From Thalassotalea hakodatensis (GTDB lineage: Bacteria; Pseudomonadota; Gammaproteobacteria; Enterobacterales; Alteromonadaceae): a DNA stretch of 64,000 bases. This document shows, one piece after another, positions 28,688-38,603 of the stretch; position 1 is the stretch's first letter; the number at the start of each line of letters is the position of its first letter. The stretch is taken from contig NZ_AP027365.1 of NCBI RefSeq assembly GCF_030295995.1, positions 620,001 to 684,000 of the forward strand, written 5' to 3'. The notes under the pieces are model-generated. The model made no database searches. It saw only the letters and a list, made by a program, of their open reading frames with translations, and was not told the origin of the DNA. The translations under genes and the position numbers were made by a program.

Positions 28688-30031
28688 ATGACCGATATAA
28701 AAACAATCCCTGAACAAATGACAGATGTTAAACAAACCGTCGCAGACGCCTTAGCCTTAGCGAAAACACTAGGTGCAGATGGTGCTGAAGTGTCGATGAG
28801 CAGACAACAAGGTTTGAGTGTAACAACAAGACTAGGCGATGTTGAAACGGTTGAATTTACCAGTGACGGTGCTTTAGGAATAACGGTTTACCAGCAAGGA
28901 AGAAAGGGGAGTGCTTCAACCGCTGATTTATCGCAAGATGCGTTGAATCAAACAGTGCAAGCTGCAGTCAATATTGCTAAATATACGTCAGTGGATGAAA
29001 GTTCTGGGCTGGCAGATAAAGCGTTATTGGCAATGCAGCCGAAAGACTTAGATTTATACCACCCTAAAGTATTAACAACGGAAGAAGCGATTGATTTAGC
29101 CAATTCCTGTGAACAAGCTGCATTAAGTGCCGATGACAAGATCACTAACTCAGATGGCGCCACTTTGGCTTGTTTTGAGGGTTTTAAAGTTTATGGTAAT
29201 AGTCATGGTCAGATTGTGGGATACCCAAGTACCCGTCATAGTTTAAGTTGTGTCGTGATAGCCGCAGATAATGACGAAATGCAACGAGATTATGCTTATA
29301 GTGTCAGTCGTGAATTTTCACAATTAAATGCTCCGGAAGCTATCGGTAAAGAAGCGGCCAATGAAGTGCTTGCGCGTCTTAATGCACAAAAACTACCGAC
29401 GGCTAAGGTGCCTGTTATGTTTCGTGCAGATATTGCTAACACCTTTTGGGGACACTTTATTGCCGCTATTAGCGGCGGTAATTTATATCGTAAATCATCA
29501 TTTTTATTAGATGCATTGGGCGAGCAAATCTTTCCTTCGTTTTTAACGATAGAAGAAAAACCACATATTTTAAAAGGTTTAGCCAGCAGCGCATTTGATA
29601 GCGAAGGTGTAACCACGAATGATCGGGAAATTATCAAAAACGGTGATTTAGCCACCTATTTATTAACCAGTTATTCTGCGAGAAAATTAGGCATGACAAC
29701 AACAGGGCATGCTGGTGGTATTCATAACTGGCAGGTCAGTGCCAATGGTGGTGATTTTGACGCAATGTTAAAAACCTTAGGCACAGGTTTATTAGTGACA
29801 GAATTAATGGGCCAAGGTGTTAATGTTGTTAACGGCGATTATTCAAGAGGAGCAGCAGGTTTTTGGGTTGAAAATGGTGAAATTGCTTTTCCTGTTTCTG
29901 AAGTCACGATTGCAGGCAACCTACAAGACATGTTTAAAAATTTAGTGGCTGTTGGTAACGATTACGACCTAAAAGGCGCTATTAAAACCGGTTCAATTAT
30001 TATTGATCAAATGCAAGTCGCTGGAAATTAA
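28688..30031 (+). CDS. pmbA: Metalloprotease PmbA (TldE)
   Basis: PmbA/TldE forms a heterodimer with TldD that matures modified peptides and helps degrade the CcdA antitoxin. The 447-residue protein has the U62 family pattern: DGAEVSMSRQQGLSVTTRLGDVETVEF at the start and SYSARKLGMTTTGHAGG, MGQGVNVVNGDYSRGAAGFWVENGE at the end. It lacks the HExxxH zinc site found in TldD, as expected of the TldE subunit. tldD is not in the window. A weak hairpin CCGCAAT/ATTGCGG (30049-30068) follows the stop. Confidence 0.94.
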   Translation: MTDIKTIPEQMTDVKQTVADALALAKTLGADGAEVSMSRQQGLSVTTRLGDVETVEFTSDGALGITVYQQGRKGSASTADLSQDALNQTVQAAVNIAKYTSVDESSGLADKALLAMQPKDLDLYHPKVLTTEEAIDLANSCEQAALSADDKITNSDGATLACFEGFKVYGNSHGQIVGYPSTRHSLSCVVIAADNDEMQRDYAYSVSREFSQLNAPEAIGKEAANEVLARLNAQKLPTAKVPVMFRADIANTFWGHFIAAISGGNLYRKSSFLLDALGEQIFPSFLTIEEKPHILKGLASSAFDSEGVTTNDREIIKNGDLATYLLTSYSARKLGMTTTGHAGGIHNWQVSANGGDFDAMLKTLGTGLLVTELMGQGVNVVNGDYSRGAAGFWVENGEIAFPVSEVTIAGNLQDMFKNLVAVGNDYDLKGAIKTGSIIIDQMQVAGN

Positions 30032-30085
30032 CAGTGCTTAGTTGAGTGCCGCAATCTAGCAATTGCGGTGAGCAGCTGATTTGAA

Positions 30086-31444
30086 TTAACCCAGCAGTAA
30101 TGCTGCTGTACCTAAGAAGGCAAAAATGCCCACTACGTCAGTAATGGTTGTTAATATCACGCTTCCTGCTAATGCAGGATCAATATTCATTCGTTTGAGC
30201 ATAAGTGGGATAGTAACCCCTGCTATCCCAGCTGCAGTCATATTCATTAACATAGCAAAAGCAATAATACCGGCGAGTATTATGTCTTGTTTCCAAATAC
30301 CTACTACCGCGGCAATTAAAATTGCCCAAATAATGCCATTCAAAAAGCCAACGGCTAACTCTTTCATTAACAATACGCGGGAGTTTGAATCACCAACGTG
30401 GCCAAGTGCGATACCGCGGATCACTAGTGTTAGCGTTTGATTGCCTGCAACACCGCCCATGCTAGGAACGAGTGTGTTTAAAATGGCGAGAATGGTTAAT
30501 TGGCTTAAAATATCTTCAAACATGTTAGACACAACAACGGCAAAAATAGCGGTTATTAAGTTAACACCTAGCCATATAGAGCGGCGTTGAGTACTTTTTA
30601 ATATAGGCGCAAACGTATCCGCTTCATCATCAAGACCCGCCATACTCATCATAGAGTGCTCGGCTTCTTCACGGATGATATCGACAATATCATCTACAGT
30701 AATCCGACCTAATAAACGACCGTTATCATCAATCACCGGGGCAGAGAACCAATCATAACGTTCAAAGAGTTGCGCAACTTCTGTTTCGGGCATTTCAACA
30801 TTTACGGCTTCAATATCCGCATGAATTAACGTTGAAATAGACTCTTCTGGCTTTGCGGTAACGATAGCTGCAAGTGATACAGCACCAATAAATTTATCAT
30901 TACGGTCAACGACATAAAAAGAATCGGTGGCGACAGGTAATTCGCCCTTTAAACGTAAATACCTGAGTACAACATCCACGGTTACGTCAGGACGTATCGT
31001 GATGGTATCGGTATTCATGATACCACCAGCGGTATCTTCTTCGTATGAAAGTGCTTGTTCTACACGGCTTCGATCTTGCGAATCCATTGAATTTAGCACT
31101 TCGTTATAGACAGTATCTGGTAGTGTTCTTAACACCTCTGCAAGATCATCAACATCCATACCTTCAGCAACTTCTGCTAACTTTTCTGGACGGATATTTT
31201 TTAAGATGCCTTTACGTACTTCTTCACTTAACTCTTCTAATACTTCGCCATGATGATCAGGATCGATAAGTTGCCATAAAATAGTACGACTTTTATTTGG
31301 GGACGACTCAAGCAGTAGAGCGAGATCATAAGCGGGCATGTTTTGTAGTAGTTTGCGGACATAAACAAACATACCGCTGCCAAGCGCTTCATTGACTTGT
31401 TGTAGGCGTTGTTGGCTTTGTTCTTGTTCTGACACTTCCGGCAT
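30086..31444 (-). CDS. mgtE: Magnesium transporter MgtE
   Basis: MgtE is a magnesium-gated Mg2+ channel of the inner membrane. The protein has an MgtE N domain of helical repeats (about 20-125), a CBS pair that senses cytoplasmic Mg2+ (about 130-250, with EEDTAGGIMNTD), and five transmembrane helices (about 280-450) with the pore motif PSMGGVAGNQTLTLVIRG. I take the ATG at 31444, preceded by AAGGG; a GTG at 31468 has no ribosome binding site. It sits between pmbA and the nitrogen-PTS genes. I saw no magnesium riboswitch upstream. Confidence 0.93.
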   Translation of the reverse strand: MPEVSEQEQSQQRLQQVNEALGSGMFVYVRKLLQNMPAYDLALLLESSPNKSRTILWQLIDPDHHGEVLEELSEEVRKGILKNIRPEKLAEVAEGMDVDDLAEVLRTLPDTVYNEVLNSMDSQDRSRVEQALSYEEDTAGGIMNTDTITIRPDVTVDVVLRYLRLKGELPVATDSFYVVDRNDKFIGAVSLAAIVTAKPEESISTLIHADIEAVNVEMPETEVAQLFERYDWFSAPVIDDNGRLLGRITVDDIVDIIREEAEHSMMSMAGLDDEADTFAPILKSTQRRSIWLGVNLITAIFAVVVSNMFEDILSQLTILAILNTLVPSMGGVAGNQTLTLVIRGIALGHVGDSNSRVLLMKELAVGFLNGIIWAILIAAVVGIWKQDIILAGIIAFAMLMNMTAAGIAGVTIPLMLKRMNIDPALAGSVILTTITDVVGIFAFLGTAALLLG

Positions 31445-31663
31445 CATGCTACCCTTTGCCGTTTTCACGAAATTTGAATGCTAAAAATGAAACAGATGGG
31501 TGATGTTCTTAGAACGTCACCAAGGCATCTACTATATTTGGTATTATAGTCTATCTCAACTGGTTGGTTTTAGCAGCTTTTTTCTTATTGTAAATGTGAA
31601 CACTACATTGGCATAAAGGGGCGTTTTTCGTGTACGTTTATAATATCACCAAAGGCGAACACA

Positions 31664-31939
31664 TTATTCTTCTTCATCGAACTTGTTAGAAAATAGTTGG
31701 TGTACTTCATCTAATGCACGCTTAGCGTCAGGGCCCTCAGTATGAACAATCACTGTTTTACCCTGGCTACCGGCAAGTAACATTAAACCCATTATGCTAC
31801 TGGCATCAACTTGCTTACCCTCTAACTCAATCATTACCGTTGCTTTAAATTGTTGAGTTAATTGCGCTAACTTAGTGGCAGGTCGAGCGTGTATCCCTAA
31901 TTTGTTGCTGATTATGATTGAGCGAGAAAAGTGAGCCAT
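31664..31939 (-). CDS. ptsO: Nitrogen-PTS phosphocarrier NPr (HPr family)
   Basis: The 91-residue HPr-fold protein has the phosphorylated His17 in LGIHARPATKLAQL and the DASSIMGLMLLA helix. Its position next to rapZ and ptsN identifies it as NPr, which carries phosphate from PtsP to EIIA-Ntr (PtsN), rather than the sugar HPr. It ends in an acidic tail FDEEE. Confidence 0.92.
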   Translation of the reverse strand: MAHFSRSIIISNKLGIHARPATKLAQLTQQFKATVMIELEGKQVDASSIMGLMLLAGSQGKTVIVHTEGPDAKRALDEVHQLFSNKFDEEE

Positions 31940-32078
31940 ATGTTTAACCTTATCCCTTAAGTTGACGTGCTGTTAGTGTAAAGGTAATTTATTCAAAGCT
32001 GCTACGTTTTTACCGTTGTATTCATTCAATTACTTACTACGTTATTATGATGAAAAATACTTGCCAGACAAAGGTCTA

Positions 32079-32933
32079 TTATGTGCTGGGTAATTTAAGA
32101 TCGCGGTGACGAGCTTGTACATCTTTACGCTCTTTCTTTAAGTTAGATGCTAACAATTCGGCAATATATACAGAGCGATGCTTACCACCAGTGCAGCCAA
32201 TAGCGATAGTAATATAACTACGATTATTCCGTTCTAAATGCGGTAACCAAGTCATCATAAAGCTGTTTATCTGCCAGATAAACTTGGTCACAATTGGTTG
32301 GCTGGCGAGAAAGTCTTTTACTGGTTGCTCTAACCCAGTAAACGGCTTTAATTCTTTTTCCCAAAAAGGGTTGGGTAAAAAGCGCGCGTCAAAGACAAAA
32401 TCTGCATCTTTTGGTAGCCCGTGTTTAAAACCAAATGATTCAAACACTACTACCATGGAACCACTTTTTTTGCCCAATACTCGCTCGCGTATCAAGTCTG
32501 CAAGTTGATGTGGTGTTAACTGACTAGTATTTATATATAAATTGGCGCGAGCAGCAATGGGTTCAAGTAATTTCTTTTCTAAAGTCATCGCTTGGTCGAG
32601 TGCGATGTTCTGGCGAATGAGCGGATGCAAACGACGTGTTTCGCTAAACCGTCTAATAAGATCGCCGTCATCAGCGTCTAAATACACAATAGAAAGCTCT
32701 ACTGCACTAGGTAAATAATCGAGTATTTCTGGTACATCTGTTGGTTCAGCAGGTAAGTTCCTAACGTCTAGGCTTACAGCAACTGTTTCGTAGTCATTAA
32801 TAACCGTATGGGTCAATGCCGGTAATAAATTTACAGGAATATTATCTACACAATAATAACCTAAATCTTCTAACACGCGCAAAGCGACTGTTTTACCTGA
32901 GCCGGAGCGGCCACTTACTATCGTAAGTTTCAT
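32079..32933 (-). CDS. rapZ: RNase adapter protein RapZ
   Basis: RapZ is an RNA-binding adaptor; in E. coli it delivers the small RNA GlmZ to RNase E and is titrated by GlmY, so controlling glucosamine-6-phosphate synthase. The 284 residues contain Walker A GRSGSGKT near the N-terminus and a C-terminal RNA-binding domain with GCTGGKHRSVYIAE. It lies 15 bp downstream of ptsN. The GlrK/GlrR system that activates glmY in E. coli is also encoded in this window. Confidence 0.95.
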   Translation of the reverse strand: MKLTIVSGRSGSGKTVALRVLEDLGYYCVDNIPVNLLPALTHTVINDYETVAVSLDVRNLPAEPTDVPEILDYLPSAVELSIVYLDADDGDLIRRFSETRRLHPLIRQNIALDQAMTLEKKLLEPIAARANLYINTSQLTPHQLADLIRERVLGKKSGSMVVVFESFGFKHGLPKDADFVFDARFLPNPFWEKELKPFTGLEQPVKDFLASQPIVTKFIWQINSFMMTWLPHLERNNRSYITIAIGCTGGKHRSVYIAELLASNLKKERKDVQARHRDLKLPST

Positions 32934-32948
32934 TGATGAAATCCTAGG

Positions 32949-33404
32949 TTATTGGGCAGTAGATTTTAGTAATTGAAATAATTCGTGGTTGTTGTCGCAT
33001 TTGCGTACTTGCTTACACACGCTTTTATCGCTGAATACTTTGGCAATACTTTGTAGCGTTGATAAATGTTGTTGGCACTTAGCTTCCGGTACAAATAAGG
33101 CGATAAAAATATCTACAGGCCGATTATCAATGGCGTCAAATTCTATCGGGGTTTCTGCTGTAGCGATAACAATCATGACTTTATCTGTTGATGTTAGCCG
33201 ACCGTGTGGAATAGCAATACCATTACCGATACCGGTAGAGCCCATTTTCTCTCTTAACATTAAGCTTTCAAGTAAATTATAAGTGGTGACTTGATCGTTG
33301 GTATCAGCAGCTTTACTGCATAAAAGTTCAAGAATACGTTTTTTGCTGGTAGCTTGGACTGCACACAGTGTGCAGTCCTCTTTGATGATATCGATAAAAT
33401 TCAT
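32949..33404 (-). CDS. ptsN: Nitrogen regulatory EIIA protein PtsN
   Basis: EIIA-Ntr is the last phosphoacceptor of the nitrogen PTS and regulates potassium transport and stress responses by protein contact. From the ATG at 33404 (151 residues; a TTG at 33425 extends the frame without support) it shows REKMGSTGIGNGIAIPHGRL with phospho-His67, and ETPIEFDAIDNRPVDIFIALFVP. It is part of the rpoN-hpf-ptsN-rapZ-ptsO series. Confidence 0.94.
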   Translation of the reverse strand: MNFIDIIKEDCTLCAVQATSKKRILELLCSKAADTNDQVTTYNLLESLMLREKMGSTGIGNGIAIPHGRLTSTDKVMIVIATAETPIEFDAIDNRPVDIFIALFVPEAKCQQHLSTLQSIAKVFSDKSVCKQVRKCDNNHELFQLLKSTAQ

Positions 33405-33426
33405 AGTGGATTTTGTGATCAACAAA

Positions 33427-33714
33427 CTAATGTTGATTAATTTTTCCCTTGTATTTGAGGATCTGTTTATCGAGCTTATTGACGAGTGAATCTATTGATG
33501 TGTACATATCATTATTTTCCGCTTTAGCATGCACTTCAGTGCCACTTAGGTGTACGGTTGCTTCAGCAATTTGACTCAGTTTCTCAACCGTTAACACAAC
33601 ATAAACATTGTTAATGTGATCGAAGTGCCGCTCTAGCTTTGCAAACTTTTTATTGACGCTATCGCGCATAGGTTCAGTAATTTCAACATGATGTCCGGCA
33701 AGGTTAATTTGCAT
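33427..33714 (-). CDS. hpf: Ribosome hibernation promoting factor HPF (short form)
   Basis: The 95-residue protein is the short HPF/YfiA type that binds the 30S decoding region in stationary phase and promotes 100S dimers. It has the HVEITEPMRDSVNKKFAKLERHFD pattern at the N-terminus and HAKAENNDMYTSIDSLVNKLDKQILKYKGK at the C-terminus, and lacks the long-form dimerisation domain. It follows rpoN by 24 bp. Confidence 0.94.
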   Translation of the reverse strand: MQINLAGHHVEITEPMRDSVNKKFAKLERHFDHINNVYVVLTVEKLSQIAEATVHLSGTEVHAKAENNDMYTSIDSLVNKLDKQILKYKGKINQH

Positions 33715-33738
33715 AAGCGTTATCCTTTTACTAGAGAG

Positions 33739-35244
33739 TTAAAGTAAACTTTTACGTTGGTTAGACGGTGGAATATTTAACGATTCTCGATATTTAGCAA
33801 TCGTCCGTCTAGCAACATTGATACCCTGTTCAGCCAATAGTTCTGCCATTTTGCTATCACTCAGTGGCTTAGCAGGCACTTCTGCAGCAACGAGCTTTTT
33901 AATTAAAGCGCGAATCGCTGTTGAAGAACATTCTCCGCCATTTTCTGTACTTACATGACTAGAGAAAAAATATTTAAGTTCAAAAATACCACGCGGTGTA
34001 TGCATGTATTTTTGCGTGGTCACTCGTGAAATGGTCGATTCATGCATGTCTACAGCTTCAGCAATGTCGTTTAACACCATTGGACGCATGGCTTCTGGGC
34101 CGTGTTCAAAGAATCCTTGTTGACGTTGCACAATACAGTTAGACACTTTTAATAAGGTGTCGTTTCGACTTTCTAAACTTTTGATAAACCATTTAGCTTC
34201 TTGTAAGTTTGATCGAATAAACTGACTGTCATTCGTGTTTTTCATCGAGCGAGCCATTGAAGCGTATTGTTGATTTACTGAAAGCCTTGGTGCAGTATCT
34301 GGGTTTAATTCTACGATCCAACGACCATTTTTCTTTTCGACTGATACATCAGGTACCACATATTGATCTTCACCTTGGATCACAGAATCACCAGGGCGAG
34401 GATCTAAAGATTGAATTAAGCGGATCACTTCACGTAATTGATCTTCTTTGAGTTTTGCTTTCCGCATGATTTGTCGATAATCACGGTTACCGAGTAAATC
34501 AATGTACTCATTGATCACGAGTTTACTTTCATTTAACCATGGTGTGTCTTTATCAAATTGGTTCAGTTGAATAGTTAAGCATTCAGCAATTGATCGAGCA
34601 CCTACGCCTACGGGGTCAAAAACATTAATTCGCTTTAATACTGCTTCGACTTCATCAAGTTCAACGTCTTCAACACCAACTGATTCTAAAATTTCTTCTG
34701 TGGTGACGCGTAAATAGCCAGCATCGTCAATGGCGTCGATGATTGCCATGGCTATAGCTTCGTCTGTTTCACTGAACGGGGTTAGCTTCATTTGCCAGCG
34801 TAGGTGATCTTGGATGGAATCGGTGGTTTCGCCTTGGTAAACGTAATCGTCAGAGATAGGTGCTGCGCCGGTATTTGATACGCCAGCACTGTAACTTTCA
34901 TCCCATGTTGTATCGATATTCAGTTCTTCAGGGATATCTGATTTATCCATTGCTTCGGTGGTACTAATTTCGTCTACCGTTGGGGTAGAGTCTTCTGAAC
35001 CATCGTTATTGTTTGGTTTCTCGTCATTAGTGTTTGCGGAAAAAGCTTCTTCTAAACGATCAGGTTGGTTGTCTTCTACAGACGATGATGATTCGTCAAC
35101 CTCAAGCAAAGGGTTGCTTTCTAGTGCTTCTTGAATTTCTTGTTGTAAATCCAACGTGGACAACTGCAATAACTTGATCGCCTGCTGGAGTTGCGGCGTC
35201 ATTGTGAGTTGTTGTCCGATACGTAGTTGCAGACTTGGGCGCAT
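33739..35244 (-). CDS. rpoN: RNA polymerase sigma-54 factor RpoN
   Basis: RpoN directs transcription from -24/-12 promoters with AAA+ activators. The 501-residue protein has the Gln/Leu-rich region I ([17 protein letters not shown]), an acidic region II (about 50-130), the core-binding region, a helix-turn-helix ([17 protein letters not shown]) and the RpoN box [12 protein letters not shown] near the C-terminus. It is the first gene of the nitrogen-PTS block, 56 bp after lptB. GlrR in this window is a predicted partner activator. Confidence 0.97.
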   Translation of the reverse strand: MRPSLQLRIGQQLTMTPQLQQAIKLLQLSTLDLQQEIQEALESNPLLEVDESSSSVEDNQPDRLEEAFSANTNDEKPNNNDGSEDSTPTVDEISTTEAMDKSDIPEELNIDTTWDESYSAGVSNTGAAPISDDYVYQGETTDSIQDHLRWQMKLTPFSETDEAIAMAIIDAIDDAGYLRVTTEEILESVGVEDVELDEVEAVLKRINVFDPVGVGARSIAECLTIQLNQFDKDTPWLNESKLVINEYIDLLGNRDYRQIMRKAKLKEDQLREVIRLIQSLDPRPGDSVIQGEDQYVVPDVSVEKKNGRWIVELNPDTAPRLSVNQQYASMARSMKNTNDSQFIRSNLQEAKWFIKSLESRNDTLLKVSNCIVQRQQGFFEHGPEAMRPMVLNDIAEAVDMHESTISRVTTQKYMHTPRGIFELKYFFSSHVSTENGGECSSTAIRALIKKLVAAEVPAKPLSDSKMAELLAEQGINVARRTIAKYRESLNIPPSNQRKSLL

Positions 35245-35300
35245 TAATTACTTCTTATCCTTTCAAGTAAATCTTATATTTTTGCTAAAGCATATTATAA

Positions 35301-36032
35301 CTATAACGTGAATTGTTCACCAAGATATACATCTCTGACTTGTTGATTCGCTAGGATTTGATCTGCATCACCTTGGGCAATGAGTTCGCCATGGCTTACA
35401 ATGTAAGCATGTTCACACACATCAAGTGTTTCTCTAACGTTATGATCGGTTATTAATATGCCGATGCCTTTATTTTTTAAGTGTAGAATAATTTTTTTTA
35501 TATCACCTACAGAAATTGGATCAACACCCGCAAAAGGCTCATCTAACAGAATAAACTTAGGGTCAGCTGCTAGTGCTCTGGCAATTTCTACTCGACGACG
35601 TTCACCACCAGATAAACTCATACCTAAATTTTCGGTAATATGTCCAATGTTAAATTCTTCTACTAAATGTTCTAGTTTTTCTTCTCGTTCTATTTCTGTT
35701 AGTTCTTTTCTCGTTTGTAAAATCGCCATAATATTTTCATATACAGTCAATTTTCGAAAAATAGACGCTTCTTGTGGAAGATAGCCAATACCTCTGCGTG
35801 CTCGTTCGTGCATTGGTAGCAAAGTGATATCTTCGTCATTTAACGTAATGCTGCCGTTATCTTGGGTAACCAAGCCTACTATCATATAAAATGAGGTGGT
35901 TTTTCCTGCACCATTTGGCCCTAACAAACCAACGATTTGGCCAGCATTTACTTCTAAGCCAACATTTTTAACTACCATACGCCCTTTATAGGATTTAGCC
36001 AAGTGAGTAGCATTTAATTTCGCATTGTTCAT
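35301..36032 (-). CDS. lptB: LPS export ABC ATPase LptB
   Basis: LptB powers extraction of lipopolysaccharide from the inner membrane with LptF/LptG. The 243 residues hold Walker [10 protein letters not shown], the Q-loop, [15 protein letters not shown] signature, Walker [14 protein letters not shown] and the switch ITDHNVRE. It overlaps lptA by 4 bp. Confidence 0.96.
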   Translation of the reverse strand: MNNAKLNATHLAKSYKGRMVVKNVGLEVNAGQIVGLLGPNGAGKTTSFYMIVGLVTQDNGSITLNDEDITLLPMHERARRGIGYLPQEASIFRKLTVYENIMAILQTRKELTEIEREEKLEHLVEEFNIGHITENLGMSLSGGERRRVEIARALAADPKFILLDEPFAGVDPISVGDIKKIILHLKNKGIGILITDHNVRETLDVCEHAYIVSHGELIAQGDADQILANQQVRDVYLGEQFTL

Positions 36033-36553
36033 GGATTTTTTTCTTCTAATTGCTTTGGCTGTAATACGGTTTTAACGCGTTGATCATTCTCGCTTTTAGC
36101 AAGTACTTGTTCAGTTAAGAAATTATAGGTAATCACACTACCGTTTACTTTACTGCCTTCTTGACGTAATTCGGCATTACCGGAAATGGTCACTGTGTTT
36201 TTGGCTGGCTCATATTTTATTTCATCAGCTTGTAGGTAAATGTGTGTTCCATCTTCTAGCGTTTGTTTAAACGTGGCGGGTTTACCTTGGGCAATATAAG
36301 TTTTTGTATCCGTTTCTGTTGCCGTAATAACTTGAACAAGATCAGCGTTGATCACTAATGAACCTTGCTTAATTACAACATTGTCAATATAACTGAAAAT
36401 TTTATTTTTAAGATCAGCAGCTTGTCGAGAAGCATCAATGCTAATTTCTTGCTGTAAGTCAATTTTGGCAGCGTTAACATTGAACACAGTGCTAACACTC
36501 ATGCTTAATAATAAAAGACTAATGTGCAGACGGTTGATAAATAGTTTGTTCAT
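36029..36553 (-). CDS. lptA: LPS periplasmic bridge protein LptA
   Basis: LptA polymerises into the beta-jellyroll bridge that carries LPS across the periplasm. The 174 residues have a signal peptide cleaved near [10 protein letters not shown] and the OstA-type repeats ([54 protein letters not shown]). Its start lies 35 bp inside the lptC coding region, a longer overlap than the 1-4 bp junctions elsewhere in this operon. Confidence 0.94.
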   Translation of the reverse strand: MNKLFINRLHISLLLLSMSVSTVFNVNAAKIDLQQEISIDASRQAADLKNKIFSYIDNVVIKQGSLVINADLVQVITATETDTKTYIAQGKPATFKQTLEDGTHIYLQADEIKYEPAKNTVTISGNAELRQEGSKVNGSVITYNFLTEQVLAKSENDQRVKTVLQPKQLEEKNP

Positions 36554-37085
36554 GTTGTGTGAGTGTTACCTGTTTCGTGTTTAAGTCTATTATTAACCCT
36601 GTGCCTTGCATAGCAAAATCAACACCTTTTATTTCTATGCGATTTTCTGAGCTAATAATATTGGTATTTAAATCGAGTTCTAAATACTTTCCATGAATTT
36701 CTCTAATTAAACTTTTTTCATCCGTTGAAATTAATAATACGTTGTTTTCGAGTTTGACTCGATTGCTATTGTAAAGTGTGCCTTCATTAGCGCTTATTTT
36801 CCAAGGAACATCACTATCTTTTGGGTATAAGGTATATTTAGGGTACTCAAAGTATGTGACTGCTAATTCGTTGTAATGTTCCATTCGCCTTGCATCAATG
36901 CGATAGGTTAAGCTTCCTAGTAACGAAAAAGCCTCACTTTTAAGTGATTCGGCGATAAAGTCAGGCGTGATGTTATTCTCAACCACTTCAATGTCTTCTT
37001 TTTTCGTGTGATGCCATTCAAGCACACTGTATGCCGCAATAGCAAAAGCAAAAAATAAAAACGATAATACCTGAGTTCGGCTCAT
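36519..37085 (-). CDS. lptC: LPS export bitopic protein LptC
   Basis: LptC links the LptBFG transporter to LptA. The 188 residues have one N-terminal transmembrane helix (about 5-20) followed by a periplasmic OstA-like jellyroll (YFEYPKYTLYPKDSDVPWKISANEG; LYNSNRVKLENNVLL). It overlaps kdsC by 4 bp and lptA by 35 bp, indicating translational coupling. Confidence 0.93.
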   Translation of the reverse strand: MSRTQVLSFLFFAFAIAAYSVLEWHHTKKEDIEVVENNITPDFIAESLKSEAFSLLGSLTYRIDARRMEHYNELAVTYFEYPKYTLYPKDSDVPWKISANEGTLYNSNRVKLENNVLLISTDEKSLIREIHGKYLELDLNTNIISSENRIEIKGVDFAMQGTGLIIDLNTKQVTLTQHEQTIYQPSAH

Positions 37086-37630
37086 ATACTTGCGCCTGTG
37101 GCATTGTGTAATGTGTTTTGACTTTGCATGAATAAGTCACAGGTTTCCCTAACTGCACCAAAGCCACCACGAGTAAACGTAGTATAGTCAGCGATAGACA
37201 GAATGCTTGGGTGCGCGTCACTCACCGCAATGCTTAAACCAACATGTTGCATACATTCATAGTCAGGCATATCATCACCTATATAGGCAACTTGTTTTGG
37301 CGTTAAGCTAAGATCTGCGATCATAGCCTTTAACGTTGGAAGTTTATTTTCTTGGCCTTGCACAATATGTTTGACCGTTAATGCTGTCATGCGGGTTTGA
37401 ACAATATTTGATTGCCTCCCTGTGATCACGGCAACGTCAACCCCGCTGGCGCTAAGTGCTTTAATGCCATAACCATCTTTAGTGTGAAATGCTTTAAGCT
37501 CTTCACCATCATTACCGAGATAAATTCGTCCATCTGAAAACACACCATCAATATCACAGACAAAAAGTTTTATCTTTTTCGCTTTGTTGTATACCTCAGA
37601 GGTTACTTCACCGTATAAGGTTGAAATCAT
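37082..37630 (-). CDS. kdsC: 3-deoxy-D-manno-octulosonate 8-phosphate phosphatase KdsC
   Basis: KdsC removes phosphate from Kdo-8-P in Kdo synthesis. The 182-residue HAD enzyme lacks a cap domain, with DIDGVFSDG as motif I (nucleophile and acid/base aspartates), ITGR as motif II, and YIGDDMPD as motif IV. It overlaps kdsD by 1 bp and lptC by 4 bp. Confidence 0.96.
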   Translation of the reverse strand: MISTLYGEVTSEVYNKAKKIKLFVCDIDGVFSDGRIYLGNDGEELKAFHTKDGYGIKALSASGVDVAVITGRQSNIVQTRMTALTVKHIVQGQENKLPTLKAMIADLSLTPKQVAYIGDDMPDYECMQHVGLSIAVSDAHPSILSIADYTTFTRGGFGAVRETCDLFMQSQNTLHNATGASI

Positions 37631-38595
37631 TACAGTACCCCTGAGGTTAGTAAATCATGCATATTCATTGCACCTATGGGTTTATTATGCTCATCAACGA
37701 TAATTAAACCATTAATTTTTTTGTCTTCCATGATTTTTAATGCCTCTGCCGCAAGCATACTTTGTGGCGCTGTTGTCGGTGTTTTTGTCATTACCGAAGA
37801 AATATTATCTTGATGAATATCTATTTTAGCATCGAGTATTCTACGTAAGTCACCGTCAGTAAACAAACCAACAAGTGCGTGCTCTTGGTTAGTGATGGCA
37901 GTCATACCTAGCCCTTTCAACGACATTTCGACGAGGGCATCTTTAACTTTTGCGTGTTGATCAACAACTGGAAGTCGTTCTCCAGTGTGCATGATATCTT
38001 GTAGCCTTAATAATAAACGTTTGCCTAAACTGCCACCTGGGTGCGATAAGGCAAAATCATCGGCAGTAAATCCACGGGCATTTAACAATGCCACCGCCAT
38101 CGCATCGCCAATCACAAGTGTTGCTGTTGTGCTAGAGGTTGGCGCCAAGCCAAGTGGACAAGCTTCTTGGGACACTTTATTACAAACATGAGTATCACTG
38201 AGTTTGGCTAACGTTGAATTCGGGTTACTACTCATGGCAATGAGCTTTGCACCAATACGTTTTATCACGGGTAAAATTGATAATACTTCACCGGTTTCAC
38301 CTGAATTTGAAATAGCGAGTACAATATCCTCAGGGGTGATCATACCTAAGTCACCATGGCTTGCCTCTCCCGGGTGAACAAAAAATGCAGGGGTTCCTGT
38401 ACTGGCAAATGTTGCGGCAATCTTTCCGCCTATATGGCCTGATTTACCCATACCAATAACGATTACACGGCCTTTAGTTTCTAACATTAATTGGCACGCT
38501 GTTTCAAAATTAACATCAATAAATTGTGTTAATTCGATAATTGATTGCGCTTCAATATTGATAACGTCTCTGGCTATTTTGCTAAAATTATTCAT
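37630..38595 (-). CDS. kdsD: Arabinose-5-phosphate isomerase KdsD
   Basis: KdsD converts ribulose-5-phosphate to arabinose-5-phosphate, the first committed step to Kdo. The 321 residues comprise a SIS domain (GMGKSGHIGGKIAATFASTGTPAFFVHPGEASHGDLG, about 48-85) and two C-terminal CBS domains (about 205-320). It lies 8 bp after yrbG, as in E. coli. Confidence 0.96.
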   Translation of the reverse strand: MNNFSKIARDVINIEAQSIIELTQFIDVNFETACQLMLETKGRVIVIGMGKSGHIGGKIAATFASTGTPAFFVHPGEASHGDLGMITPEDIVLAISNSGETGEVLSILPVIKRIGAKLIAMSSNPNSTLAKLSDTHVCNKVSQEACPLGLAPTSSTTATLVIGDAMAVALLNARGFTADDFALSHPGGSLGKRLLLRLQDIMHTGERLPVVDQHAKVKDALVEMSLKGLGMTAITNQEHALVGLFTDGDLRRILDAKIDIHQDNISSVMTKTPTTAPQSMLAAEALKIMEDKKINGLIIVDEHNKPIGAMNMHDLLTSGVL

Positions 38596-38603
38596 AGTGA
38601 GCT

